A DNA stretch of 33,436 nucleotides from Streptomyces sp. NRRL F-5122 (GCF_001507435.1 NZ_LMWH01000269.1:1-33436), one strand, 5' to 3'. Positions 14,958 through 23,765 are shown, counted from the first letter of the stretch. The notes: generated by a model from the sequence alone, not told the origin. A program made the numbers and translations.

Positions 14958-16730
14958 TCAGCGGTCGAGGACGGAACGCAGCGCGTCGAGAAGTTCCTCG
15001 AGTGCGGCCTCGGAGGACGCCGCACCGGCCCGGGCTCGCCATGCGATGTGACTGTCCGGTCGCACGAGCAGAGCGCCGTCCTCGGGGACACCTGACACGC
15101 GGCTCCACTCGCCGTAAGCGTCGCGGGCTCCCTCATCGCCGATGCGGACGGCGTCGAGCCCGATGCCCAGGCTCTTGGCGCACGCGTCGGCCGCCTCGGC
15201 CCAAACCGACCCCGACAGACCGGTGATCAGGGTGAACACCCCCTTGCCGACGACGTCCAGGGTCGAGATACGCCGCCCGTCCCGGTCGACCAGCCACGCG
15301 TGAGGCAGTTTCGCTCCGGGCCGGGTGGTCGGCTGGTGGAAGAGCTCCGCGTCGTGCTCGAAGACCTCGTCAGGGCTGCCGTCGGGAATCACCGCATCGG
15401 AGGTGTAACGCTGGTTCATCTCGACGCCGTGCGCGTTGAACTCGTAGTTCTTGAGCTGCACCGCCTCCTTCAGCTCGCGGCGCAGGCCGGCTCCCTCGTG
15501 CGTGGTCGCCCGGATGGCCTCGACACCCTTCTTGAGCGTCTCCTCGGTGCACGTCTCGGCGACACCAAGCGCCTGGAAGATGGGTCCGAACTGGTCGCGG
15601 CTGAGGTTCGCCCGCTCCACGATCTGCCTGCCAACCGGGACGCGTTCCGCCGAGTAGGTGTCCAGGAGGCCGGGGCCCGCCTCGCCCCTGACGACCATGG
15701 CGAGCTTCCAGGCGAGGTTGTAGGCGTCCTGGACCGAGGTGTTGGAGCCGAGCCCGTTCGACGGCGGGTGCCGATGCACAGCGTCGCCCGCGCAGTACAC
15801 GCGCCTCGACGAGTACGTCGTGGCATAGCTGTGGTTCACCGTCCACAGCGACGTGGAGGTGATCTCCACCGGCAGGTCGGGGACGCCGACGAGGTCGCGC
15901 ACGATGGCGCGGGCGGTCGCATCGTCCACGTCCGGCGGCGGCTGCTCGATGTCGTACCCCCACACGAGCAGCCACTCGTTCCAGGGCCTGACCATCCGGA
16001 CGAGCCCCATTCCGATGCCGCCGGTCTCGGCGCCTGGCTGCAGCACCCAGTAAAGGACGCTCGGCCGGTGGGCGACGTAGCGGGAGAGGTCGGCCTTGAA
16101 GACGACGTTCATACTGCCGGCCTTGCCCATCTGCCCGTCGAGTGGCAGGCCGAGCTGCTCGACGACAGCGCTGCGGCCGCCGTCCGCGCCAATCATGTAG
16201 CGGGCGCGCACGGTGAACTCATCCCCTCTGACTCGGTCCTTGAGTAGTGCGGTGACACCGTCGTCGTCCTGGGTCAGACTGAGGAACTCTGTGTCGAAGC
16301 GCACCTTCGCGCCGCGGGCAGCCGCGTTGCTCACCAAGATGGGCTCGAGGTAGTTCTGCGGCAGGTCGACGTGGCGACATGGGCTCGACGCACCGAACTC
16401 GGTAGCCGAGGCGGGCCCGCTGCCCCAGGCGCGGATGCGGCCTATCTCGTCCCCTACCAGCGAAGTACACAGGACCGTGTCGCCCATCAGTTCGTTGGGC
16501 GTGCCGACTGCGAGTGCCTCGGACTCGACGTCCAGGTCGCGCAGGACCTCCATGGTGCGCTGGTTGGTGATGTGGGAGCGCGGGGTATTGGCGAGCCAGC
16601 CATACTTCGTCACCAGCAGGGTGCGTACCCCGTAGGTGGCCAGAAGCAAGGCCGCAGAGCCGCCCGCAGGGCCGCTGCCGACGATGATGACGTCGGTGTC
16701 GTATGTGTCTCGAGCTTCGGGTGAGGACAT
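14958..16730 (-). CDS. FAD-dependent aromatic hydroxylase (phenol/2,4-dichlorophenol monooxygenase-like)
   Basis: A 590-residue class A flavoprotein monooxygenase. It shows the FAD dinucleotide motif GSGPAG (18-23), the NAD(P)H-related DG motif GADGGRS (181-187), and the second FAD motif CAGDAVHRHPPSNGLGSNTS (313-332). A C-terminal thioredoxin-like domain follows (about 430-590). Length and layout match the PheA/TfdB group that ortho-hydroxylates phenols, and the polyketide hydroxylases related to it. The substrate cannot be told. AGGAG sits five bases before ATG 16730. It stands alone: no ring-cleavage dioxygenase or polyketide genes are nearby, so it may be a tailoring or detoxifying enzyme, or a leftover of a larger cluster. 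Confidence 0.93.
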   Translation of the reverse strand: MSSPEARDTYDTDVIIVGSGPAGGSAALLLATYGVRTLLVTKYGWLANTPRSHITNQRTMEVLRDLDVESEALAVGTPNELMGDTVLCTSLVGDEIGRIRAWGSGPASATEFGASSPCRHVDLPQNYLEPILVSNAAARGAKVRFDTEFLSLTQDDDGVTALLKDRVRGDEFTVRARYMIGADGGRSAVVEQLGLPLDGQMGKAGSMNVVFKADLSRYVAHRPSVLYWVLQPGAETGGIGMGLVRMVRPWNEWLLVWGYDIEQPPPDVDDATARAIVRDLVGVPDLPVEITSTSLWTVNHSYATTYSSRRVYCAGDAVHRHPPSNGLGSNTSVQDAYNLAWKLAMVVRGEAGPGLLDTYSAERVPVGRQIVERANLSRDQFGPIFQALGVAETCTEETLKKGVEAIRATTHEGAGLRRELKEAVQLKNYEFNAHGVEMNQRYTSDAVIPDGSPDEVFEHDAELFHQPTTRPGAKLPHAWLVDRDGRRISTLDVVGKGVFTLITGLSGSVWAEAADACAKSLGIGLDAVRIGDEGARDAYGEWSRVSGVPEDGALLVRPDSHIAWRARAGAASSEAALEELLDALRSVLDR

Positions 16731-16794
16731 GAGCGCTCCTGGATCGGTCCGCCGGGCGGTACGGAGAGGGAAGGGCGATCCTGACGGTGCGCGA

Positions 16795-17160
16795 CCGGGT
16801 CAGGGCAGGGCCCCGGGCTCCGGTGAACGTTGTGCTCGGGGGCGCACGAGTGCCAGACGCCAATGACGGCCACCGTCGCGTGCAGGCGTCGCCGGCCATC
16901 CGAACGGATGTGGAACGGGCCGCAGGTGGCCAGTTGATTGAATCATGAAGCGTAGGAACGCCGTCGCGATGAGCCGTCGTATTCACGCCGTCCCGACATC
17001 GACGAAGGTGTCACTGGGAGCGAGGCAGGACCGTACGAAAACCGCTCCTACCCGTTTCCTTGGATCGAGGAGGTCGAGGACTTCTCGTCCGATCTCGAAG
17101 ATCAAGGTGACATGGAAGTCTCCGATGGGGGAGAGGAGGACGGGGATGTCTACGTCGCCT
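16795..17160 (-). pseudogene. Possible remnant of a FkbM-type SAM methyltransferase
   Basis: On the minus strand, FVRSCLAPSDTFVDVGT near 16983-17035 resembles the first SAM motif of FkbM methyltransferases (usually ...PGDTFVDVGANVG). Downstream, in another frame, RRLHATVAVIGVWHSCAPEH near 16810-16880 resembles the ASPxxxxxLxxNVALNG part of the same fold. The stop right after the motif and the frame changes mean it is dead. The identification rests on two short matches. Confidence 0.4.
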
Positions 17161-17455
17161 TCCTCGCCGGAACTGGTGAGGGGGCTCTTCTTGCGGTGGC
17201 GTCCCGCGTGGCCACGTCGCCTGGGGGCCCGGCGGGGGCCAATGCGGTCGTCAGTGACGACGAGGCCAAGGAGTTCGGGCTGGGGCTGCGGGTGGTGCTT
17301 CCACTGCCTGCGAGCTGAAGATCGGTGTGGAGCCTCTGCACCCTGCCCGGGGCGGTTCAGGTCGCGCGGCAGCAGGGGTACCGCGCGCGGGGCGAAGTGA
17401 AGCTCCTGGTAGACGAGTTGTCGACCAAGATCAACTTGTCCGCCCGGAGCTTCGC

Positions 17456-18221
17456 ATGCTTGCCCACCCATCGGGACTCGATCTGTCCAGTTCAGCCATG
17501 CGGTTCCTGGCCAGGAAGCCGTCGGTCCTGCGTCGTGAATGCGGAACGCGGTGGCATCGGCACGAAACGGATCGGTCGGCACTGCGGGTTCTGACACACC
17601 TGCGATGCGGACACACCTACAACCAACTGGTCACCGGGTTTGGCATCAGCTTCAGCACTGTCTACCGATATGTGAGTGAGGTGGTCGAACTACTGGCGGC
17701 CCTCGCTCCCGACCTCGCCGAAGCGGTACGCGCCGCCTCCCGCAAAGCCTTCGTAATCCTGGACGGAACCCTCCTGGCGATCGACTGCATCGCCGCTGAC
17801 CAGCCCTTCTATTCCGGCAAACACAAGAAACTCGGTATGAACGTGCGAGCCCGGGCCGACCCGGGAGGGAGACTGCTGTAGGCCTCACCCGTGCTGCCTG
17901 GAGCCGTGCACGACCTTCGCGCGGCCCGCGAACACGGCATTCTCGACTCCCTGGCCGAGGTTGGCATCCGTTGCTGGGCCGACAAGGGGGTCCAAGGAGC
18001 TGGCGGAACCGTCCGCGTGCGCTACCGCTGGGAGAAGCTCTCCGTAGGCGAGCGGCCGGTCAACCGCGACCATGCCCAAAATCCGCGTGCTGCGCGAGCA
18101 GGCCGTCGCCATCCTCAGGACCTGGCGAGTGTTGGGCAAGCTCCGGTGCGGCACCACCCGAATCACCAACCTTGTTCAGGCCGTCCCCACCCTCTGTCTG
18201 ACCTGCTCAAGCCATGATTAA
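17456..18221 (+). pseudogene. IS5-family transposase (DDE_Tnp_4 type), nonsense and frameshift mutated
   Basis: The start is ATG 17456 (GGAG six bases upstream). It reads LDLSSSAMRFLARKPS, then HLRCGHTYNQLVTGFGISFS (HTH), VILDGTLLAID (first catalytic Asp) and PFYSGKHKKLGMNV. A TAG at 17879-17881 stands where relatives have Trp. The frame continues with SPVLPGAVHDLRAAREHGIL (second Asp) and WADKGVQGAGG. A one-base shift near 18073-18079 moves the end, IRVLREQAVAILRTWRVLGK and TRITNLVQAV, into another frame with a stop at 18221. The gene is nearly full length but dead. Confidence 0.9.
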
Positions 18222-18260
18222 GAACATCTCGGGATATAGCCCATACATGCCCGGCCGTGG

Positions 18261-18740
18261 TTACTTTGCGCGTTCACGCAGGTTGCGGACCAGCCCGATG
18301 ACGTCATCCGGTACGAGACGTCCGATGGCGCCGCTGGAATAGACGCTGACGACTACCTTTCCAGACGGGTCGAGCAAGAACCCGGTCGACTGCAGGTAGA
18401 CCGGCTCAGGATTTACAAATGCTCCGGTTGCGGCCGATATCGCATCGGCGTCGGCGGTGTGTCCGACAGGAAATGTGAGACCGAGTTTCTTGATCATCTC
18501 CGCAGTCGTCGTCTCGTCGTCGACGGAGAGGGCGACAACCTTGATGCCCGTCTCAGCGAGACGCTCACCGACTCGCTGGAAGGCGCGCAGCTGTCCGGTG
18601 CAGTAGGGGCACCAGGATCCTCGATAGAAGAGCACGACACCGAAGTTGTCGGCGAGCGCGTCCGGCACAGTGAGTGTCTGTCCACCTGCCTGAGTCAGAG
18701 GCAAGGCTGGGAAGGAGTCTCCGGGGTGGAGCAATGTCAT
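18261..18740 (-). CDS. Peroxiredoxin-like (AhpC/TSA) protein
   Basis: A 159-residue thioredoxin-fold peroxidase. LFYRGSWCPYCTGQLRAFQ at 38-56 holds the peroxidatic Cys44 with Cys47 in a CxxC arrangement. DALADNFGVV precedes it, and a substrate-binding stretch ends in TGFLLDPSGKVVVSVYSS. The family reduces peroxides using thioredoxin or a related donor. No other cysteine occurs, so a CxxC disulfide or a 1-Cys mechanism is expected. ATG 18740 has GAGGAG upstream at good spacing and fits the family start; the open frame extends to 18839 without support. It stands alone between dead genes. The thioredoxin at 31738 could serve it, but this is only a guess. Confidence 0.9.
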   Translation of the reverse strand: MTLLHPGDSFPALPLTQAGGQTLTVPDALADNFGVVLFYRGSWCPYCTGQLRAFQRVGERLAETGIKVVALSVDDETTTAEMIKKLGLTFPVGHTADADAISAATGAFVNPEPVYLQSTGFLLDPSGKVVVSVYSSGAIGRLVPDDVIGLVRNLRERAK

Positions 18741-19016
18741 CACTGTCTCCTCATGATCTGCCGAGCGCTTGTCAGTCAGAAGTGTTAGTGGCGCCGAACC
18801 ACGACGGCTTACGACGCTGTTCGGATGGGGCTGTGGCACATGGCCGGCGAGGACAACTGTGGTAGAGGTTGTTGGTAAGACGACGCGAAAGATCGACGCT
18901 CATGAGGCGTAGATACAGGTGACACTTGCTGCGCCCTGTGACTCATCGGGCCGCGTGGAGCGTTGCGCAGCTTGGTTGAGGCTGGGCGACACATCGCGAG
19001 AAGGGATCCGTCAAGC

Positions 19017-19106
19017 ATGGCGGTTGAGCTTGTTGGCAAGACCGGCCTGATCACTGGCGCTGGCCGCGGTGTCGGGCGACCGCGATCAAGCTTGTCCAGG
19101 CCGTGA
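19017..19106 (+). pseudogene. N-terminal stub of an SDR gene
   Basis: ATG 19017 opens MAVELVGKTGLITGAGRGVG, the exact start of a classical SDR with the TGxxxGxG cofactor loop. After 21 residues it runs into unrelated codons and stops at 19104-19106. The remaining ~230 residues are missing, so this is a deletion remnant. Confidence 0.7.
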
Positions 19107-19166
19107 CCAACTAGACAGGACCGCCAACACCATCAGGGCGGTTCTGCTGGCTGCGGAGGACGCGTC

Positions 19167-19415
19167 GTGACCGTGGATTTGACCGACGACATACAACTGG
19201 CCACGGCCATGCTGAACCAGACCTTTTCAGCAGCTACGGCTCTTGTCCTGATCTTCCCGCGGGAATCCGGTTATTCCCTGCTCAGCGATGCCCCGGCACG
19301 AAAACGATCGCACCGAAGCCATCTGAGACTTCGATGGCATCACCACCGCATGAGGGACGCAACACCTCATCCGGCTGGCCGGATGCTCTCGACCCCCGAT
19401 AAGACGAAAGATTAG
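19167..19415 (+). CDS. Small hypothetical ORF upstream of the GNAT gene
   Basis: An 82-residue frame from GTG 19167 with GGAGGA upstream at good spacing. Its first ~45 residues (MTVDLTDDIQLATAMLNQTF, then ALVLIFPRESGYSLLSDAP) look like real protein. The second half is rich in Arg and His and could be the result of a frame change near 19290, since another frame there reads RHENDRTEAI...DFDGITTA broken by TGA codons. Its stop is eight bases before the GNAT start, so the two are probably one transcript. Family unknown. Confidence 0.45.
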   Translation: MTVDLTDDIQLATAMLNQTFSAATALVLIFPRESGYSLLSDAPARKRSHRSHLRLRWHHHRMRDATPHPAGRMLSTPDKTKD

Positions 19416-19423
19416 GAGGCAGC

Positions 19424-19822
19424 ATGGCAGGTAGCGCTGACGGCATGGTCACCCTGACCGGCGCCGGACAAGACGGTGCAGACGTGGATTCGTCGGCAAC
19501 AACCACGCCCGATACGGAAGAATTCATCATCGTCGACAACAGCGAGGTTGGCATCTACGAGGCCGCATTGGGTGGTCGGACCGTCGCGGGACTCGTTTAC
19601 AGCAAAGCGGGTGACCACGTTACGCTGATGGCAACATCTGTTTTCCCAGAATACCGAGGCAAGGGGATAGCAGCCAGACTCCTCAGCGGAGTCCTGGCCG
19701 AACTGCGCAGGCAAGGCAAGTCCGCCACTGTTACGTGTCCGTTCGCAGCAGCATTCGTCCGCACCCACCCCGAGTATGCGGATATCCCGACTCGGCCGTC
19801 ACGGTCGACGCCACCGCGGTGA
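19424..19822 (+). CDS. Small GNAT-family N-acetyltransferase (YjdJ/NATD1-like)
   Basis: A 132-residue protein with an extra ~30-residue polar N-terminus. It is followed by the same short GNAT fold as the gene at 9827: EVGIYEAALGGRTVAGLVYS, then FPEYRGKGIAARLLSGVLAE with the RGKGI acetyl-CoA loop, and VTCPFAAAFVRTHPEY. The substrate is unknown. AGGAGG, a near-perfect ribosome site, stands upstream of ATG 19424. The preceding ORF ends eight bases before it, and the next start (19831) follows eight bases after its stop, giving a compact three-gene unit. Confidence 0.9.
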   Translation: MAGSADGMVTLTGAGQDGADVDSSATTTPDTEEFIIVDNSEVGIYEAALGGRTVAGLVYSKAGDHVTLMATSVFPEYRGKGIAARLLSGVLAELRRQGKSATVTCPFAAAFVRTHPEYADIPTRPSRSTPPR

Positions 19823-19830
19823 AGGTGGGC

Positions 19831-20032
19831 ATGGACGATGACCCGTTGACAGCGGAGTTCGGCGGCTCTGGTGATGCTGTTATGCGGTTTTGTCCTTCTC
19901 CAAGTGGCACAGGGCCGAGGCCGCTTCGACGACTGCGCTGACGCGCCTCGGGTCGAGGCTGACGCGGCCCAACGTCTTGAAGAGACCTTCATGTCAGCGT
20001 TGGCTTCCTCGGCGGGGTGTAAATCGCTCTGA
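19831..20032 (+). pseudogene. Frameshifted small gene following the GNAT gene
   Basis: ATG 19831 with AAGG upstream begins MDDDPLTAEFGGSGDAVMRF. At about 19884-19890 (sequence GCGGTTTTGTCC) the protein-like reading moves by +1 to VLLQVAQGRGRFDDCADAPR and VEADAAQRLEETFMSALASS, ending at TGA 20030-20032. Unshifted, the frame stops at 19939-19941. The joined product would be about 66 residues. It is either a pseudogene, a sequencing error at the T-run, or (less likely) programmed frameshifting. Family unknown. It is downstream of and coupled to the GNAT gene. Confidence 0.5.
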
Positions 20033-20254
20033 TGCCCTTGTTGAACTGTTTTTGATCGAGGGTACCTTCGCGGCTTGGGGCTCCCTGTGCGGCATACGGG
20101 AAGCCTTTGGGCATGCCCTCGTAGCCAGTGCCGCGACGATGAGTGGACGGTTGTCGACTGCGGCTTTGCCGCAGGTGTCGAGCAGCCCGTGGGTTTGGGA
20201 GTCGGTGATCAACGGTGATCGCACTGGTTGGGGACCTGTCCCCAACCAGCAGGA

Positions 20255-20788
20255 TCACGTACTGCGAGTCGTGTCCTGCCTGTGCAGGATTCCCGGGGCG
20301 GCGACGGCTTCGCGAAGGCGTGCAGCCATAGCGGCTGCCTCCTTCTGTGGCAAGGACAGTACGCCGTGCTCGGTCATCAGGGCGTGGAACTGCTGTTGCT
20401 GATAGGGGACACCGGACGGCAGGCCGGCGATGTGCCAATGCAGGTGCGCGTTGCCCTGCTGGCTGCCGAGGGAGTAGAGGTATGTCCGCTCGGATTCGCA
20501 TACGGCCTCGACGGCGAGGGCGACCTCCCGCACGACCAGCATGAGCCTGGCGTAGGCTGCTTCGTCCAGGTCGCGGACGACGTGCTCGATGTGCGTTTTG
20601 GGCGCGACGAGGACCTTCCCCAGTACCGTCGGCCACCTGTCGAGGAACGCGACATGATGATCGTCCTCGAAGACCGTCTCGTGCGCGTAGTCCGGATGTC
20701 CGGCCAAGAACGCGCAGACAAAACACGGGCCGCGTCGCGTGCGTTCCACGTATGCCTCAAGATCCATAGCCTGCCGGTTCATCGACAC
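20255..20788 (-). CDS. HIT-family protein (histidine triad hydrolase)
   Basis: A 177-residue HIT protein. CFVCAFLAGHPDYAHETVFE gives the N-terminal zinc-like cysteine pair and the start of the fold. VAFLDRWPTVLGKVLVAPK is the central strand pair, and GNAHLHWHIAGLP is the active-site triad HxHxHxx. HIT enzymes hydrolyse or transfer nucleoside monophosphates from phosphoramidates or dinucleotides. GTG 20788 has GGAG at five bases and is preferred; ATG 20782 and GTG 20794 are also in frame. The start overlaps the end of a small upstream ORF and follows the SMI1/KNR4 gene on the same strand, so one transcript is likely. Confidence 0.92.
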   Translation of the reverse strand: MSMNRQAMDLEAYVERTRRGPCFVCAFLAGHPDYAHETVFEDDHHVAFLDRWPTVLGKVLVAPKTHIEHVVRDLDEAAYARLMLVVREVALAVEAVCESERTYLYSLGSQQGNAHLHWHIAGLPSGVPYQQQQFHALMTEHGVLSLPQKEAAAMAARLREAVAAPGILHRQDTTRST

Positions 20789-20964
20789 CTGCACTCCTCG
20801 AGACGGGGCTCGTCAGTCTGCCGGAACAGATCGAACCTGCCTCGCAGAGGAACGAGCCGTCCAGCGACGGAAGCAACCTCCCCTGGACTCACCTCGGCCT
20901 GCTGTGCGGGCGCCAACTCCACCGTAAGGATCTTCGGCACCGCCACCACCCCAACAGTGCCCAT
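20779..20964 (-). CDS. Small ORF overlapping the HIT gene start
   Basis: A frame of 61 residues (ATG 20964; GTG 20970 is two codons upstream) between the SMI1/KNR4 and HIT genes. VPKILTVELAPAQQAEVSPG and RLVPLRGRFDLFRQTDEPRL read like protein, and its stop overlaps the HIT start by ten bases, as in coupled genes. The ribosome site is weak and I do not recognise the family, so it may be chance. Confidence 0.4.
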   Translation of the reverse strand: MGTVGVVAVPKILTVELAPAQQAEVSPGEVASVAGRLVPLRGRFDLFRQTDEPRLEECRCR

Positions 20965-20997
20965 ACCCACACGGAAAGTTAGCGGCGTCGAAACCGC

Positions 20998-21852
20998 TCA
21001 GCGCGTAGTGTCCTCGCACCCCGCCGAGTCCTTCACGATGACACCGCTCGTATGCAACGGCGGGATCGGAACGCCGGTTTCCAATGAGGCGACCGGGTCC
21101 GTCAGGGGAGCCGAGCCGCCAATGAGCCGGCCAAGCTTGGGGCCCTGCCCAGGACGGATGGCTAAGAGACGGACGGGCGGGTCGGGACGGCGGGGCGGCG
21201 GCCAGTTCTGAATGCCGTCGCCCTCCGTCCGCTGGCCGACGTCCCAGGTGAGGCAGTGATGCCCTGAGGGAAGCTCGCAGGACGTTGGCCGATAGTGCCG
21301 GAACGGCTCACCGGTCTCCAGACTCGTGGCCAGCTGGTCGAACAGCTTGGCCAGGCTGGAAGCCCACTTGGTGCCTTCGATGTCCCCCGAGCCGATGCCC
21401 ATCTCGAATACATGCCCATAGGTTGGACCGGGCCGATGGTCGATGAAGGCCGTACCACCGTCATTGGGGCGCGCGAACTCAACCCACTGGTGGGCATGAC
21501 CACGGAGATCTTCCTCCGGCCACCCCGCGGTGATGATCTCCGCCAGTCCGTCCTTCATCGACTCGTACTGCTGAGCTATGAGGTCTGTTCCGCTGAGCCT
21601 GTGCCCGAGCGGAAGGAAGGCCCCGGCGTGGTAATTGTCTGGTTCCGGACGCTTCATGACACCGTTGTGCCGCTCCAGAAGGGCCCTCAGCTGGGGATGG
21701 AGCGGGAACCCGAGCTGCGCTTCGAGCGCCCTGATCTCCTTGGCCGAGGCAGGCGATCTCAGGGCCGCGTGGTCAACGGGACAGTGCACGGACAGCCAGG
21801 AAGCGAAGCGGCCCCACGCCACATCGAACGCTGCAGGATCGCCGTCACTCAT
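20998..21852 (-). CDS. SMI1/KNR4 (SUKH) family protein
   Basis: A 284-residue protein. SAKEIRALEAQLGFPLHPQL then RALLERHNGV is the classical first part of the SMI1/KNR4 domain, followed by FLPLGHRLSGTDLIAQQYES, a WVEF segment, DHRPGPTYGHVFEM, and SSLAKLFDQLATSLETGEPF as the closing helix. The extra ~80 residues at the C-terminus are proline-rich and look unstructured. In bacteria the fold occurs as toxin-immunity or regulatory protein. No toxin gene is adjacent. ATG 21852 has only a weak ribosome site (GGGTTG). Downstream on the same strand are a small ORF and the HIT gene. Confidence 0.88.
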   Translation of the reverse strand: MSDGDPAAFDVAWGRFASWLSVHCPVDHAALRSPASAKEIRALEAQLGFPLHPQLRALLERHNGVMKRPEPDNYHAGAFLPLGHRLSGTDLIAQQYESMKDGLAEIITAGWPEEDLRGHAHQWVEFARPNDGGTAFIDHRPGPTYGHVFEMGIGSGDIEGTKWASSLAKLFDQLATSLETGEPFRHYRPTSCELPSGHHCLTWDVGQRTEGDGIQNWPPPRRPDPPVRLLAIRPGQGPKLGRLIGGSAPLTDPVASLETGVPIPPLHTSGVIVKDSAGCEDTTR

Positions 21853-22453
21853 ACCGCAACCCTAGACCGCAGCACTGACACGCTCCTGGGCCCGTGACTG
21901 ATCACCCATTTCTCGCCGCGTCCTGCTTGCTCCGAGGTCCCTTGGAGAAAGGATCAGCCGTTGACTTCGCCAAAGCCGCTTAGCCACGCTCGCTGGCGCA
22001 GACCCGCCTTATCCAACCAGGGAAACAAGGACCCCTGAGCCGGGAGACCGTCGGCGCCCCGAAACGGTGCGTCGCACCACCCACCTCGCTGCTAACCACA
22101 CAGACCCCTGCCGGCAGGTCGGTCACTACTCGACGACAGATGGACCCGGCCCTCACACTCAAGAGGCCATATATGCAAAGCCTGCCTGACCGTCTCTTCG
22201 GACACTCCGTCCACCTGGTCTCTACTGAGCATCGACAACCAGGTCGCTGAACATGCCTTGTTCCTGGTCAGCGGACTACGATCAGGGTGAACAAGGGCGC
22301 AGCCTGCAACGCAGCCGGCGAGGCCCCAACAGAAGACAGCCGGGCACATTTGGCGTCAGCGCCAAGCGATTCGACATCAGAACGTCGCGCAGGCCTGTAC
22401 TCACCCCCGCAGCTCCATTAAGCCCGGCTTCGCCCCCGGAAGGTGCGACCGAC
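21853..22453. other. Intergenic stretch between divergent SMI1/KNR4 and transaldolase genes
   Basis: 600 bp with no convincing gene. It must carry promoters in both directions. The open frame of the transaldolase extends back to 22253, but that extension has random-like composition. No repeat or RNA was recognised. Confidence 0.4.
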
Positions 22454-23584
22454 ATGATCAGTGCTCTGAAGTGCCTGTCGGACACTGGTGTGTCCATATG
22501 GCTTGACACCCTTTCACGTGAGCGAATCGCGTCAGGCAGCCTGGCAGAGCTGGCCAGCAAGCGCTATGTGGTAGGGGTTACGACTAACCCGACGATTTTC
22601 AACGACGCTATATCGCACGGGCCGGAGTACGAGTCCCAGATGTCCGAGCTGGCAGCTCGAAAGGTGGCTGCGGGAGAGGCCGTCCGCACCATCACCGCGA
22701 CGGACGTGCGCTCCGCCGCTGACGTCCTACGCCCTGCTTTTCTCTCCTCCGCCAGTGGCCAGGATGGTCGTGTCTCCATCGAAGTCGACCCGCGCCTTGC
22801 CCATGACACCGTCGCAACGGTCGCTGATGCACGCCACCTGGCCTGGCTGATTGACCGCCCTAACATTTACATCAAGATCCCGGCAACCGAGGCAGGACTC
22901 CCGGCTATCACCGAGATCACAGCTCAGGGTATTAGCGTCAACGTGACTCTGATCTTCTCGGTGGAGCGCTACCGTCTGGTCGCAGACGCCTACTTGTCAG
23001 GACTGGAGCGAGCAAGGGAAGCCGGGAAAGACCTGTCGCAGATCTCCTCCGTCGCTTCGTTCTTCGTGTCCCGCATGGACACAGAGGTGGACCGGCGCCT
23101 TGACGCTCTCGGTACGCCAGAGGCGAGGACCCTTCGAGGCAGGGCCGCTGTCGCGAACGCCCGACTGGCCTACGAGGCCTTCGAGGATATTTTCTCCGGG
23201 CAGCGTTGGGAGGAGCTTCGGCAGTCGGGGGCAAATAAGCAGCGTCCCCTATGGGCTTCCACGGGAGTAAAGGACAGCTCGTACGAACCCACCAAGTACG
23301 TTGCTGATCTGGTAGCGCCGGATACGGTCAGCACCATGCCCGAGGCGACACTGCTCGCCGTCGAAGACCGTGGGTTCACCGGAGGCGACAGTATCCGCAA
23401 CACGTACGACCAAGCACGGGCCGACCTCGATGCGCTTGCGCGCCTCGGCGTTTCGTATGAGGAAGTCGTCCAACTGCTAGAGGACGAGGGCGTTGCGAAG
23501 TTCCAGGAGTCCTGGAACGCTCTTCTCGCCACCACTGAGGCGCAACTGACACCCCGAGTGCACGAACGGCTCGAGGCACGATGA
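22454..23584 (+). CDS. tal: Transaldolase
   Basis: A 376-residue transaldolase. GVTTNPTIF (41-49), SIEVDPRLA (108-116) and NIYIKIPATEAGLPAI, with the Schiff-base Lys141, are the family signatures; ISVNVTLIFSVERY and ASFFVSRMDTEVDRRL follow. It transfers a dihydroxyacetone unit between sedoheptulose-7-phosphate and glyceraldehyde-3-phosphate in the non-oxidative pentose phosphate pathway. The length fits the actinobacterial long form. ATG 22454 starts the conserved region with GGAAGG eleven bases upstream. Streptomycetes normally carry transaldolase in a core operon with transketolase and glucose-6-phosphate dehydrogenase; here it is alone among mobile DNA, so it is probably an extra, acquired copy. 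Confidence 0.95.
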   Translation: MISALKCLSDTGVSIWLDTLSRERIASGSLAELASKRYVVGVTTNPTIFNDAISHGPEYESQMSELAARKVAAGEAVRTITATDVRSAADVLRPAFLSSASGQDGRVSIEVDPRLAHDTVATVADARHLAWLIDRPNIYIKIPATEAGLPAITEITAQGISVNVTLIFSVERYRLVADAYLSGLERAREAGKDLSQISSVASFFVSRMDTEVDRRLDALGTPEARTLRGRAAVANARLAYEAFEDIFSGQRWEELRQSGANKQRPLWASTGVKDSSYEPTKYVADLVAPDTVSTMPEATLLAVEDRGFTGGDSIRNTYDQARADLDALARLGVSYEEVVQLLEDEGVAKFQESWNALLATTEAQLTPRVHERLEAR

Positions 23585-23602
23585 GGCCCACTCCAGTGGG
23601 CC
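23585..23602. terminator. Hairpin directly after the transaldolase stop
   Basis: GGCCCACT CC AGTGGGCC: a perfect 8-bp stem with a two-base loop, beginning right after the stop at 23584. It is a likely terminator, although no U-run follows. Confidence 0.6.
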
Positions 23603-23765
23603 TGCCCGATGGTAAGAAGCAACGGCTTCTCGATCGGTGTCCGACCCGGTTCTGCCTGCAGAGCGGCGGCGAGTGCGTTGGAGAGCACGGCAGTCAGCAT
23701 CTGAGGCGGTCTCTGATCTCTTCTGCGCTGCTGCGACAGCTGTCCATGGTGTGCAAGGTTGCGCT

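Noticed and set aside
15300..16247. 315-codon plus-strand open frame
   Set aside because: Antisense to the FAD monooxygenase; Val/Arg/Glu-rich shadow of that gene.
16945..17400. Plus-strand acidic or Arg-rich frames in the monooxygenase to IS5 gap
   Set aside because: Antisense to the methyltransferase-like remnant and without motifs.
20228..21211. 327-codon plus-strand open frame
   Set aside because: Antisense to the HIT and SMI1/KNR4 genes, which have clear family motifs.
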